Shown here in pieces: positions 54,763-63,640 of a DNA stretch of 64,000 bases. The stretch is from NCBI GenBank assembly GCA_026932145.1, contig JAIXKT010000007.1, forward strand, positions 266,673 to 330,672. Direction: 5' to 3'. The DNA comes from Bacteroidia bacterium (GTDB taxonomy: Bacteria > Bacteroidota > Bacteroidia > J057 > JAIXKT01). The notes below the pieces were generated by a model. It did no database searches, was not told where the DNA came from, and worked only from the letters and a program-made list of their open reading frames with translations. The position numbers and the translations under genes are program-made. Every line of letters starts with the position of its first letter. The stretch's first letter is position 1.

Positions 54763-55761
54763 ATGAATATAATCGTTCCCATGGCTGGTTTGGGCAAACG
54801 ACTCAGGCCGCATACATTATCAACACCCAAACCGCTTTTTCCGATAGCCGGCAAAACCATTGTCCAAAGATTAGTGGAAGATATTGCCAATATTTATCAA
54901 GGTGATATTCAGGAGGTTGCCTTTGTTGTAGGTAAGTTCGGCACAGAAGTAGAAGATAATTTGCTGTCAATAGCGGCATCATTGGGAGCTACCGGTAAGA
55001 TTTTTTATCAGGAGGAGGCATTGGGAACTGCCCATGCAATTTGGTGTGCCCGTGAATGTTTGGTTGGCGAAACCATCATAGCTTTTGCAGATACATTATT
55101 TCGAGCAGATTTTTCCGTAGATAAATCCAAAGACGGAGTTATCTGGGTGCACCCTGTAGAAAACCCACGTAACTTCGGCGTAGTTACACTCGATAACACT
55201 GGAAACATTGAGCAATTTGTGGAAAAACCGGAAAATTTTGTTTCTGATTTAGCAATCATCGGAATTTATTACATCAAAGACGGAGACACCCTAAAAAAAG
55301 AAATCCAGTATTTGTTAGACAATAAGGTTCTGAACAAGGGAGAATATCAACTTACAGATGCCTTAGAAAATTTAAAATCAAAGGGATACAAGTTTGGGCC
55401 GGGAGTCGTAACTGCTTGGATGGATTGCGGCAATAAAGAAGCTGTTTTAGATACAAACCAAAAAGTGCTAACTTTTGACAAAAAGTCTGTCTGTATTTCC
55501 CCAAATGCCAAACTAACGAACTGCGTAATTATTGAGCCTTGCTTTGTCGGTAAAGATGTTGAAATTCAAGATTCAGTTATTGGGCCTTACGTTTCCATAG
55601 AAGCAGGAACAAACATCCATAATGCGGTTATCAAAAACAGTATTATCCGAGAAAAAAGCCAAGTAAACGGCCTTTTTTTGCAAGATAGCATTGTAGGAAG
55701 ACATACTTGTGCCGCAAAAGACCCCGGAGTTTTAAACTTAGGAGATCACACAAGTTTGTGA
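54763..55761 (+). CDS. Sugar nucleotidyltransferase (NDP-sugar pyrophosphorylase type) with left-handed beta-helix
   Basis: 332 residues. N-terminal nucleotidyltransferase domain with the signature MAGLGKRLRPHTLSTPKPLFPIAGKTIVQRL (G-x-G-x-R-L..PKPL), then FADTLFRADF and the FVEKPEN region. The C-terminus (about 245-332) is a hexapeptide-repeat beta-helix (SPNAKLTNCVIIEPCFVGKDVEIQDSVIGPYVSIEAG). Makes an NDP-sugar from a sugar-1-phosphate and NTP; the sugar and nucleotide cannot be read from sequence. Likely feeds the glycosyltransferases nearby. Confidence 0.88.
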   Translation: MNIIVPMAGLGKRLRPHTLSTPKPLFPIAGKTIVQRLVEDIANIYQGDIQEVAFVVGKFGTEVEDNLLSIAASLGATGKIFYQEEALGTAHAIWCARECLVGETIIAFADTLFRADFSVDKSKDGVIWVHPVENPRNFGVVTLDNTGNIEQFVEKPENFVSDLAIIGIYYIKDGDTLKKEIQYLLDNKVLNKGEYQLTDALENLKSKGYKFGPGVVTAWMDCGNKEAVLDTNQKVLTFDKKSVCISPNAKLTNCVIIEPCFVGKDVEIQDSVIGPYVSIEAGTNIHNAVIKNSIIREKSQVNGLFLQDSIVGRHTCAAKDPGVLNLGDHTSL

Positions 55762-55770
55762 ATCAGTTAG

Positions 55771-56994
55771 TTAATCGGAGAGTTGCTCCCAAAAGCTAAA
55801 TAACGTTATAAAACTTACCCCGACCTGTCTTTCTAATATAGATTCGGTGAGCATTGCAACCAAAACAACACTCCAAAAGGCTAACTTTCGGTAGGAAATT
55901 TTTTTGCCTCTATATCCCCAAAAAATAATATTAACTAAAAATAGTATTCCTACCAAACCAAGCCCAACTCCGGTTTCAATCCATTGATTATGAAAGTCAT
56001 GCAGATAGCATTCTGGTTTCATATTTACTTGGTTTTGGATATATTTTTCCTGTAAAACGTATTTTGCGTCTCCATTTCCGACCCCTAACAATGGGTTTTC
56101 ACGAAAAATTTGCCATCCTATTTGCCAAGTTGCTAAACGCATGGACACCGAACGCCAGCTAATATCCCCTCCGGTTTTCCAAATACGAATATCTTCTTGG
56201 GAGTTCCAAATACGTTTATTGAATGAAGTACTTGTGTAGTAAGCTATTACAGGAGTTATTCCCAAAGAAATAAGTCCTAAGATTGCCCATTTCCAGAGTT
56301 TTTCTCGGAACATCCATACCAGTAATATTAAGCCGATAGCGGCATATAAAGCAATAAGCCCCGTTCGGGCTGCAAAAATGTGAACACAGCAAAATAGAAA
56401 ACAACATATTCCCAAAGCTACCCAACGAATAATTTTATCAGAATTTTTTCTAAAATGATAAAATGACAAAATAACCGCCCAAGCCGCCAACATACTGAAG
56501 TAGATATGAGACATTTTTGGCTTTATCGGAACTTCTTGAGATTGAGCTACTAACTCGTTAATCTCCTTGTAATGAAGAAAGTAGTTTGTTAATGTAGCTA
56601 CTGCTGAAACCATAACGGCAGCTAAAAAAGTGAGTTCTACCCACGTTCGCTGTTTTGAAGATAATTTTTGTACCGCAATCCAACCCAATGGAACCAGCAA
56701 AAAAGGTAGCTTGATTCTGATTTCTTCCTGAAAATCATCCAAATGCGTTTCCTGAAAAAAACCAATTAACAAAACCACATAAAAAGCTATCCAACTAATA
56801 AACAATGGATTCCATAGTTTATTTTTTTGTATTTTGAGCAAGCCAAGCAAAGCAATTCCACCAACACCGATACTGATTAGTGCCGGAGATAAGGTTAAAC
56901 CTGCTACAATACTGAATGAAAAAATAAGTGTTAATGCAGTATAAAGATTACTATTTAAAAATTTTGAAAACAAAGTATCGGTGCGTTGGAACAC
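55771..56994 (-). CDS. O-antigen ligase (WaaL/Wzy_C) family membrane protein
   Basis: 407 residues, about ten to twelve hydrophobic segments. The long periplasmic loop before the last helices has RLATWQIGWQIFRENPLLGVGNGDAKYVLQEKY and HDFHNQWIETGVGLGLVGILF, the Wzy_C/WaaL pattern with the conserved His. It would join O-antigen or similar glycan to lipid carrier or core. The listed GTG start at 56994 touches the last base of a TACTTTTG promoter element (57001-56994), so the real start is probably an inner codon, for example the TTG at 56973. Converges with the nucleotidyltransferase gene. Confidence 0.82.
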   Translation of the reverse strand: MFQRTDTLFSKFLNSNLYTALTLIFSFSIVAGLTLSPALISIGVGGIALLGLLKIQKNKLWNPLFISWIAFYVVLLIGFFQETHLDDFQEEIRIKLPFLLVPLGWIAVQKLSSKQRTWVELTFLAAVMVSAVATLTNYFLHYKEINELVAQSQEVPIKPKMSHIYFSMLAAWAVILSFYHFRKNSDKIIRWVALGICCFLFCCVHIFAARTGLIALYAAIGLILLVWMFREKLWKWAILGLISLGITPVIAYYTSTSFNKRIWNSQEDIRIWKTGGDISWRSVSMRLATWQIGWQIFRENPLLGVGNGDAKYVLQEKYIQNQVNMKPECYLHDFHNQWIETGVGLGLVGILFLVNIIFWGYRGKKISYRKLAFWSVVLVAMLTESILERQVGVSFITLFSFWEQLSD

Positions 56995-57001
56995 AAAAGT
57001 A
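56994..57001 (-). promoter_or_regulatory. -7 element near the start of the O-antigen ligase gene
   Basis: Minus-strand TACTTTTG, with TTG 18 bp further upstream (57022-57020). It overlaps the GTG codon at 56994, making that start unlikely. Confidence 0.45.
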
Positions 57002-57102
57002 GTAATCTTGCTAAATTTTCAATGACTTAGTTTCAATATAATTGAATTATATTTTAGCGTTTAAGTTGGTATGCTATCCAATTACGGTAAAAAAACATTT
57101 TG

Positions 57103-57110
57103 TAAATTTG
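57103..57110 (+). promoter_or_regulatory. -7 element for recR
   Basis: TAAATTTG; leader of about 17 nt to the ATG at 57132. Confidence 0.5.
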
Positions 57111-57131
57111 CTGATTAAATTCTTTTTGTAA

Positions 57132-57758
57132 ATGGAGTTTCCGTCCCAGTACCTTGGTGAAGCTGTAAAACAATTATCGCAATTACCCGGTATTGGTAAA
57201 AAAACGGCTTTACGCCTTGTTTTGCATATTTTAAATTTACCGGAATCTACTGTTTCTGGCCTTGCACAGTCGTTGATTCAACTGAAAACGTCTTTGCTGC
57301 GTTGTTCTCGTTGTAATAATATTTCTGATACGCAGATATGCAGCATTTGCCAGAATCCTCGACGGATACAAAACCAGATTTGTGTTGTTTCAGACATCCG
57401 CGATGTGTTGGTTATAGAGCAAACGAATCATTATCATGGATTATATCATATTTTAGGCGGAATTTTAGATCCGTTGGCGGGAATAGGACCTGATAAATTA
57501 TTCATAGAACACCTTCTCCAAAGATGCCAAACAGAGCCTATTCAAGAGATTATTTTAGCATTAAATTCTGATTTAGAGGGAGATACGACTGCTTTATATG
57601 TTGCCACAAAAGTTCGCCAAGTTTCTTTAGATATTCGTATATCAAATTTAGCGCGGGGCGTGGCTTTCGGTGCTCCACTTGAATATGTTGATGAAATCAC
57701 CTTAGCACGTGCATTGCAACAAAGAACAGATTATTTGCTCCCATTATCCAACTCATAA
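57132..57758 (+). CDS. recR: Recombination protein RecR
   Basis: 208 residues, normal. Helix-hairpin-helix LPGIGKKTALRLVLHIL (residues 18-34), zinc finger CSRCNNISDTQICSICQ (four Cys), and Toprim domain beginning ICVVSDIRDVLVIEQ with ALNSDLEGDTTALYV. Works with RecF and RecO to load RecA at gaps. The GT2 gene begins one base after its stop, so they are probably co-transcribed although functionally unrelated. Confidence 0.97.
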   Translation: MEFPSQYLGEAVKQLSQLPGIGKKTALRLVLHILNLPESTVSGLAQSLIQLKTSLLRCSRCNNISDTQICSICQNPRRIQNQICVVSDIRDVLVIEQTNHYHGLYHILGGILDPLAGIGPDKLFIEHLLQRCQTEPIQEIILALNSDLEGDTTALYVATKVRQVSLDIRISNLARGVAFGAPLEYVDEITLARALQQRTDYLLPLSNS

Positions 57759-57759
57759 T

Positions 57760-59724
57760 ATGCTGCTGTCCATTGTAATTGTAAACTATAATGTAAAGCA
57801 TTTTTTAGCACAAACACTAAATTCTGTTCAAAAAGCTATTCAAAATATTGAAGCAGAAGTATTTGTAGTTGATAATAACTCGGTAGATGGTAGCACTGCA
57901 TTTGTTCAAGAAAAGTTTCCTTGGGTAAAACTAATAGCCAGCACGGAAAATTTAGGATTTTCTAAGGGAAATAACTTAGCTATTCGGAGAGCTTTAGGGG
58001 AGTATGTTTTACTCCTAAACCCGGATACAGTTGTTGAAGAAGATACCTTCCAAAAAATTCTGGATTATTTAGACAAAAATCCGGATGTAGGAGCATTGGG
58101 AGTTCGTATGATTAACGGAGAGGGTAAATTTCTACCAGAATCAAAACGTTCAATACCAACTCCTTGGGTTGCATTTAATAAGATATTTGGCTTATCCAAA
58201 CTTTTTCCTAAAAGTAAGCGATTTGGAAAATATCATTTAACATATCTTCCTGAGAATCAAACAAATGACGTAGAGGTATTATCCGGTGCATTTATGATGC
58301 TTCGGAAAAAAGTCTTAGATGAGGTTGGCCTCTTAGATGAAGATTATTTCATGTATGGCGAAGATATAGACTTGTCTTATAGGGTTTTAAAGGCAGGCTA
58401 TCGAGTTGTTTACTTTGCAGATACACGCATTATTCACTACAAAGGCGAAAGTACTAAGAAAGGAAGTTTAAATTATGTAGTTGTTTTTTATCAGGCGATG
58501 CTCATTTTTGCGCGTAAGCATTTTTCTGGAGGGAGGCAGTCTGTATTTTTAGGAATTATTCAGGCTGCTGTATTCATACGGGCGGCATTGGCGATTTTTA
58601 GGCGGGTTATTTCATCAATAGGTTTGGCTGTTGCAGATTTTACCGGCTTTTTGCTGATAGCATTATTGGTTAAAGATATATGGGAATATTTTGTGCATCT
58701 GCCTAATGGCATTCCGTATCCGGCGGTATTTTCAACGATAGTAGCTCCTTTGTATGCGTTTATTTTTACGGCACTATTATACCTAACCGGCGGGTATCGC
58801 CGGCCTTATCAACTGCGTTCCATCACTTTTGGTGTCTTGTTAGGCTTTATAGGTATTGCTACACTCAGTTTCTTGTTTCCAGATATTAATTTTTCTCGGG
58901 GGATTGTCTTTTTTACGGCAATAGGAGCCTTTATGAGTAGCTCTTTATTCCGGATGTTAGATAGTTATTTTCGGTTTGGAGTTCCTTTTTTTACGGAAAA
59001 GGTTCACCAGAAAGTAGTGCTTGTGGGAGATGCACAAGAAGTGCAGCGTGTTTGGCAACTGTTGAAGTATGATATTAAATATCCGGCAGATATTATTGGT
59101 TGGGTACATACTGAGTCTCAGACAATTCCGGCCTTAGAGTGGCTTGGGAATTTAGCACAACTTCCTGAAATTTGCCGGTTTTACAACTTAGATGATTTGA
59201 TTTTTTGCAACAAAAGCCTAACAGCCCAGCAGATTATGGAATGGATGCAGGTGCTTGCTCCAATGGGTGTGAATTACAAAATCGCTCCGGCAGATGGTAA
59301 CTATCTCATCGGGCCAAACATCATTTTGATGGGTAATCATAGCTATGAATATTTTAGGATTAATAATCAGGTAATTAGCTTACAGAAGAAGATTTTTGAT
59401 TTGGTGGCCGGCCTTATCTTGTTATGTTTATTTCCGGCTATTTTTTGGGTATTTCAGTCTCCGCAGTTAGCTTTAAAACAACTGTTTTTTACATTAATTG
59501 GTCGCTTTCATATTGTTTCGTTTACGAACTTAAATAACCCCAAACTCCCTAAGTTGAAACCCGGCTTGCTGACGCCGGCAGTAGCTTCTTCGTTTCCTAA
59601 CCGTTTAACACAGCAAGAACTTGATGACCTTGATTTAGATTATGCTTTACATTACTCATTGGGCTTAGATTGTAGAATTTTTGCCAAAGGATTTCGGCAT
59701 ATAGGCGATAGATCTGTTTTATGA
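57760..59724 (+). CDS. GT2 glycosyltransferase fused to membrane, Rossmann-like and sugar-transferase-like segments
   Basis: 654 residues from the ATG at 57760; the frame continues upstream into recR but MLLSIVIVNYN is the standard GT2 start. GT2 domain (about 1-225): VFVVDNNSVDGS, LLNPDTVVEED, LSGAFMMLRKKVLDEVGLLDEDYFMYGEDIDLSYR. Then about five transmembrane segments (280-420), a Rossmann-like segment (about 430-540: KVVLVGDAQEVQRVWQLLK) as in WbaP-type initiating transferases, and a C-terminal part (about 545-654: LQKKIFDLVAGLILL, LDYALHYSLGLDCRIFAKGFRHIG) that looks like a reduced sugar-transferase domain. Probably adds sugars to a lipid carrier. Overlaps the next gene by 4 bp. Confidence 0.85.
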   Translation: MLLSIVIVNYNVKHFLAQTLNSVQKAIQNIEAEVFVVDNNSVDGSTAFVQEKFPWVKLIASTENLGFSKGNNLAIRRALGEYVLLLNPDTVVEEDTFQKILDYLDKNPDVGALGVRMINGEGKFLPESKRSIPTPWVAFNKIFGLSKLFPKSKRFGKYHLTYLPENQTNDVEVLSGAFMMLRKKVLDEVGLLDEDYFMYGEDIDLSYRVLKAGYRVVYFADTRIIHYKGESTKKGSLNYVVVFYQAMLIFARKHFSGGRQSVFLGIIQAAVFIRAALAIFRRVISSIGLAVADFTGFLLIALLVKDIWEYFVHLPNGIPYPAVFSTIVAPLYAFIFTALLYLTGGYRRPYQLRSITFGVLLGFIGIATLSFLFPDINFSRGIVFFTAIGAFMSSSLFRMLDSYFRFGVPFFTEKVHQKVVLVGDAQEVQRVWQLLKYDIKYPADIIGWVHTESQTIPALEWLGNLAQLPEICRFYNLDDLIFCNKSLTAQQIMEWMQVLAPMGVNYKIAPADGNYLIGPNIILMGNHSYEYFRINNQVISLQKKIFDLVAGLILLCLFPAIFWVFQSPQLALKQLFFTLIGRFHIVSFTNLNNPKLPKLKPGLLTPAVASSFPNRLTQQELDDLDLDYALHYSLGLDCRIFAKGFRHIGDRSVL

Positions 59725-60353
59725 AAAAAGATTTACACTATTGGGCTGTTTTTTTACTGTGGGGTTTTCTGGTGAATAACACCTTTGGGCAAATTATAGA
59801 GCCGATTCGGGTAAAGTTTGGAGGGTCTATCGGAGCCGGTGGGCTGCACGCTTTTTTTCAACCCAGTGCAGACGTTCATTGGCGTGGTGCCTCCCTGAGA
59901 TTAAGTGCCGGAACTCATTACATAGGAATAGGTTACAGCCAAAAAATAGGATTTTACAGACCCATTCTCTGGTGGAGAAAACCCACCAGACGGCTCGATA
60001 GACCAATATTTCTATCATTTAACTATTTAGAAGACTACTGGTTAGCTAACAAAACTCCCAGAGGCACCCCCAGACGAGATAGAGATATTTTTATGCTCCT
60101 TGCCGGCGTTCATGCAAACTTAAACTATGTTGGGTCGGTTTACTTTCAGGTAGCTTTTGGAGCTATGTATCTCATTGAAAAATACAATCCAGTACTCGGA
60201 AAACCTATTAAAAATATCCATATCATAACCCCCATGGTAGAAGTTCGTCTTGGCGGAATCATCGTGAGCCATAAAACTCATGATAGAAAACCCGGATATG
60301 GTAAGACTATTTTAATAAAACGAATACCCACTCGGCACCGAATTTACCGATAA
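59721..60353 (+). CDS. Exported protein of unknown function, possibly outer-membrane
   Basis: 210 residues. Signal peptide ending near NTFGQ. The rest has alternating hydrophobic strands (IRVKFGGSIGAGGLHAFF, SLRLSAGTHYIGIGYSQ, LAGVHANLNYVGSVYFQVAFGAMYL, TPMVEVRLGGIIV) with basic turns, suggesting a small beta-barrel. The basic C-terminal tail (ILIKRIPTRHRIYR) is odd for a barrel end. Coupled to the GT2 fusion by a 4-bp overlap, so it may help export or modify the same glycan. Not recognised. Confidence 0.6.
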   Translation: MKKDLHYWAVFLLWGFLVNNTFGQIIEPIRVKFGGSIGAGGLHAFFQPSADVHWRGASLRLSAGTHYIGIGYSQKIGFYRPILWWRKPTRRLDRPIFLSFNYLEDYWLANKTPRGTPRRDRDIFMLLAGVHANLNYVGSVYFQVAFGAMYLIEKYNPVLGKPIKNIHIITPMVEVRLGGIIVSHKTHDRKPGYGKTILIKRIPTRHRIYR

Positions 60354-60361
60354 GCATTCAA

Positions 60362-61066
60362 ATGGAAACCTTCGCAGAAAAAGTAATTGACTTCAACCGT
60401 AATTTACATTATACAGGCAAACTTCCGGCAGGCTTTCAAGTAATGAACCCATATATGGATAATCTTGAAACCATAAAGGTAATGCAACAATTTTACCATA
60501 AGTATTATAATGATAATATACGGCGTAAATTTATTATAGGAATAAACCCTGGTCGCCATGGCGCAGGAATAACCGGAATCCCATTCACAGATACGAAACG
60601 ATTAGAAAATAGTTGCGGCATAAAAATGACTTCAGCACATACACACGAAATCTCTTCTGTATTTGTGTATGATATGATTGCTGATTATGGCGGAACAGAT
60701 ATGTTTTTTAAACACTTTTATATCAACTCTCCATTCCCATTAGCGATTATACGAAAAACAGAAACCGGAAAATACTTAAATGCAAATTATTACGATGATT
60801 CAATACTCTTTGAAATGCTGAAAGAGTTTATGATATTGTCATTAAAAAAACATATTAATTTGGGATTAGATACAGATAGAGTTTTTGTTTTGGGAAAGAA
60901 AAATGCCGATTTTATTCAACAATTAAATAATGAAGCAAATTTATTTAACCAAATTGTGGTATTAGAACACCCAAGATTTATCCAACAATACAAGTCAAAA
61001 GAAAAACAACAGTATATCAACAAATACCTACAAGCCTTTAATAGCTACGTAACCCAAGAAGGATAG
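60362..61066 (+). CDS. SMUG2-type uracil-DNA glycosylase family protein (DUF4918)
   Basis: 234 residues. The glycosylase-fold motif is GINPGRHGAGITGIPFTDTKRLENSCG (residues about 61-87), the SMUG2/DUF4918 signature. The C-terminal part has FVLGKKNADFIQQLN and VVLEHPRFIQQY, with the catalytic-type His in the HPRF motif. Likely removes damaged or deaminated bases in base-excision repair. Starts 8 bp after the preceding gene. No repair partner is adjacent. Confidence 0.85.
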   Translation: METFAEKVIDFNRNLHYTGKLPAGFQVMNPYMDNLETIKVMQQFYHKYYNDNIRRKFIIGINPGRHGAGITGIPFTDTKRLENSCGIKMTSAHTHEISSVFVYDMIADYGGTDMFFKHFYINSPFPLAIIRKTETGKYLNANYYDDSILFEMLKEFMILSLKKHINLGLDTDRVFVLGKKNADFIQQLNNEANLFNQIVVLEHPRFIQQYKSKEKQQYINKYLQAFNSYVTQEG

Positions 61067-61100
61067 ACCTTTTCTGCAATAAAATTCTCTACTTTTAAAT

Positions 61101-61108
61101 TAATTTTG
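61101..61108 (+). promoter_or_regulatory. Possible second upstream -7 element in the nirK region
   Basis: TAATTTTG matches the consensus, but lies 250 bp before nirK and has no -33 box. It could be a distal promoter or chance. Confidence 0.2.
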
Positions 61109-61256
61109 GTTACCTTTACCAGCGTTGAGTGCTGACAGATTCGTCGGGTAATTAATATAATTACATTCACAAACCCTTAAATCTTTTTTACCGAAAACCA
61201 ACAATCATTATTGGCAACCACAAAACACTACTAATAAGATATACTTTACTTTTTTT

Positions 61257-61270
61257 GTGATTTTTATCAC
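61257..61270 (+). promoter_or_regulatory. Crp/Fnr-family operator for the nirK operon
   Basis: Perfect inverted repeat GTGAT-TTTT-ATCAC. A further half-site TGTGAT starts at 61278. A TAnnTTTG-like sequence, TAGTTTAG (61292-61299, one mismatch), follows. If transcription starts near 61305 the palindrome is centred at about -41, the class II activator position. A DNR/NnrR/FNR-like regulator is the natural candidate; none is in the window. Confidence 0.6.
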
Positions 61271-61358
61271 TAAATAGTGTGATACAATACATAGTTTAGT
61301 ATAATAAAAATTAAGAACTTAGTGTAAATTTTTAATAATCAACCATTAATTTTTTTAT

Positions 61359-62810
61359 ATGGAAATACCATTTAAATTCAGGAATATAGCTTTGGCTATT
61401 TGTATGTGCATCGGTGCAACGTCTTGTAAACAAGATGGCAAAGGCACTACCGATTATGCGAGTATCAAAATTCAGGGCGGGGAGGCTGTGCAGGCAGAGC
61501 TAACCTCACCACCACTTGTCCCCAAACCCATTGGAAATAGACCAGCTCAAAAGCTGAGAGTAGATTTAGAAATTATCGAAAAAGAAGGAGAATTAGATAA
61601 TGGTGTAAAATATGTCTTTTGGACTTTTGGCGGAACTGTTCCAGGTTCTTTCATACGTACCCGTGTAGGCGATGAAGTAGAGTTTCACTTAAAAAATCAT
61701 CCCAATAATAAATTACCGCATAATATTGACTTACACGCTGTTACGGGTCAAGGTGGCGGTGCTGAAGCTTCTTTTGTAGCACCGGGTCATGAAAAAGTTT
61801 TTGACTTTAAATTGATAAACCCGGGATTATACATTTATCACTGCGCAACAGCTCCGGTAGGGATGCACATCGCTAACGGTATGTATGGCTTGATTTTGGT
61901 AGAGCCGGAAGGCGGCCTACCCCCTGTGGATAAAGAATTTTATGTGTGCCAAGGCGACTTCTATACTGCCGGCAAGCACGGAGAAACCGGCTTGCAAGCA
62001 TTTGATATGCAAAAAGCCTTTGATGAAAAACCCGAATACGTTGTATTCAATGGAAAAGTTGGCTCTATAGTCGGCGAAAATGCCTTAAAATGTAAAGTAG
62101 GCGAAACCGTAAGGCTCTTTATCGGAAACGGAGGCCCAAACCTCGTATCTTCTTTCCACGTTATCGGAGAAATATTTGACAAAGTTTATATCGAAGGCGG
62201 AAAACATATTAACGAACAAGTTCAAACAACATTAATCCCTGCTGGTGGAGCAGCTATCGTAGAGTTTAAAGTGGAAGTTCCCTCTAAGTTGATCTTAGTA
62301 GATCACTCTATATTCAGAACCTTTAACAAAGGATCTTTGGGAATGTTAGTCGTTGAAGGAGAGAAAAATGAGCATGTATTTAAAGGAGTTGTTACCGAAG
62401 GTGTTTACAACCCCGAAGGCGGTACAATCCACGAAACCCCAAAACCAGAAGAGTCAGGTAAGCCTGCAAAGGTTCTATCAAAAGCAGAAAAAATAGAGGC
62501 AGGAAAGATTCTCTACTCTAAATCATGCTTTGCTTGCCACCAAAATGACGGAGCCGGAATACCTAATGCTTTCCCGCCATTAGCTAAGTCTGACTTCTTA
62601 AATGCAGATAAAGACCGCGCTATCAACATCGTATTAAAAGGCTTAACAGGCGAAATTACCGTAAATGGTAAAAAATATAACAGCGAAATGCCTGCCCAAA
62701 AATTAACCGATGAAGAAATAGCCAACGTATTAACGTACGTCTATAACTCATGGGGAAATAATGGTACAGAAATTAAATCAGAAGACGTTAAAAAAGTACG
62801 AGCTAAATAA
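61359..62810 (+). CDS. nirK: Copper nitrite reductase (NirK/AniA type) lipoprotein with C-terminal cytochrome c domain
   Basis: Reduces nitrite to nitric oxide. 483 residues. Lipobox GATSC (Cys23), then two cupredoxin domains. Copper ligands: type 1 H121, C162, H170 and M175; type 2 H126, H161 and H316; catalytic D124 and H267 are also in place. All fit the AfNiR spacing. A C-terminal cytochrome c domain (about 375-470) has CFACH (Cys390, Cys393, His394) and a likely axial Met444 in SEMPAQKL. The fusion suggests direct electron delivery from a donor via the haem. It is the first gene of nirK-nirV-sco. Confidence 0.97.
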   Translation: MEIPFKFRNIALAICMCIGATSCKQDGKGTTDYASIKIQGGEAVQAELTSPPLVPKPIGNRPAQKLRVDLEIIEKEGELDNGVKYVFWTFGGTVPGSFIRTRVGDEVEFHLKNHPNNKLPHNIDLHAVTGQGGGAEASFVAPGHEKVFDFKLINPGLYIYHCATAPVGMHIANGMYGLILVEPEGGLPPVDKEFYVCQGDFYTAGKHGETGLQAFDMQKAFDEKPEYVVFNGKVGSIVGENALKCKVGETVRLFIGNGGPNLVSSFHVIGEIFDKVYIEGGKHINEQVQTTLIPAGGAAIVEFKVEVPSKLILVDHSIFRTFNKGSLGMLVVEGEKNEHVFKGVVTEGVYNPEGGTIHETPKPEESGKPAKVLSKAEKIEAGKILYSKSCFACHQNDGAGIPNAFPPLAKSDFLNADKDRAINIVLKGLTGEITVNGKKYNSEMPAQKLTDEEIANVLTYVYNSWGNNGTEIKSEDVKKVRAK

Positions 62811-62855
62811 AAGCTAAAATCCAATAAACGTAACCGGGCGTAAACTAAATAGATT

Positions 62856-63629
62856 ATGAAAAATATCCTTGTCGTTCTATCACTGTTCCTATCAAATGTT
62901 CTTTACAGCCAAACAAAAATGAACCTGATTAAAGGGGGAAGTTACAAACCGTTTTTTGGCTCTACAGAAACACCAGATGTTCAGGTTCAGGATTTCTATC
63001 TGGATGTTACCCCGGTTACTCATCAACAGTTTGCGGAGTTTGTCAAAAACAACCCAAAATGGCAAAAAGGAAATGTAAAAAAAATATTTGCCGATGAAAA
63101 CTACCTTAATGGTTGGGCATTGCCGAATACCGCACCAGCCGAGTTTAGCAACAAACCGGTAAATTATATTTCTTGGTTCGCCGCTAAAACCTACTGTGAA
63201 TGTCAAGGAAAAAGATTGCCAACCCTTGAAGAATGGGAATACGTAGCAATGGCAAGCCCCAAGAAGCGAGATGCCCGAAAAGATAGCCTGTTTATCAAAA
63301 AAATCCTAAGTGGCTATGAAACCCCCAAAACATATCTCTTTGATATAGGAAAAACAGAAGCCAATATCTGGGGAATCAAAGACTTACATGGAGTTGTTTG
63401 GGAATGGGTCTATGACTATAATTCGGTTATCTTAGGCAACGAATCCAGAAAAAGACGTGAAGATAACGCTGACTTTTGTGGCGCCGAATCAGTAGGAACT
63501 ACTGACCTAATGAATTATGCCGCATTTATACGCTTCGCACTTCGCGCTAGCCTAAAAGCAAACTTTTGTATCGCTAATCTCGGTTTCAGATGCGCCAAAA
63601 GTATCCCCACAAAAACACCAAATCTGTAA
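62856..63629 (+). CDS. nirV: Formylglycine-generating-enzyme-family protein, NirV-like
   Basis: 257 residues. Signal peptide (VLSLFLSNVLYSQ). SUMF1/FGE fold: FYLDVTPVTHQQFAEFV, VNYISWFAAKTYCECQGKRLPTLEEWEYVAMA, DLHGVVWEWVYD, and a C-terminal GFRCAKS. In several nitrite-reducing bacteria a NirV protein of this family is encoded beside nirK. Role not settled. It begins 45 bp after nirK. The usual FGE catalytic Cys pair is not clearly present, so it may be non-catalytic. Confidence 0.88.
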   Translation: MKNILVVLSLFLSNVLYSQTKMNLIKGGSYKPFFGSTETPDVQVQDFYLDVTPVTHQQFAEFVKNNPKWQKGNVKKIFADENYLNGWALPNTAPAEFSNKPVNYISWFAAKTYCECQGKRLPTLEEWEYVAMASPKKRDARKDSLFIKKILSGYETPKTYLFDIGKTEANIWGIKDLHGVVWEWVYDYNSVILGNESRKRREDNADFCGAESVGTTDLMNYAAFIRFALRASLKANFCIANLGFRCAKSIPTKTPNL

Positions 63630-63640
63630 TTTAATTCAAC

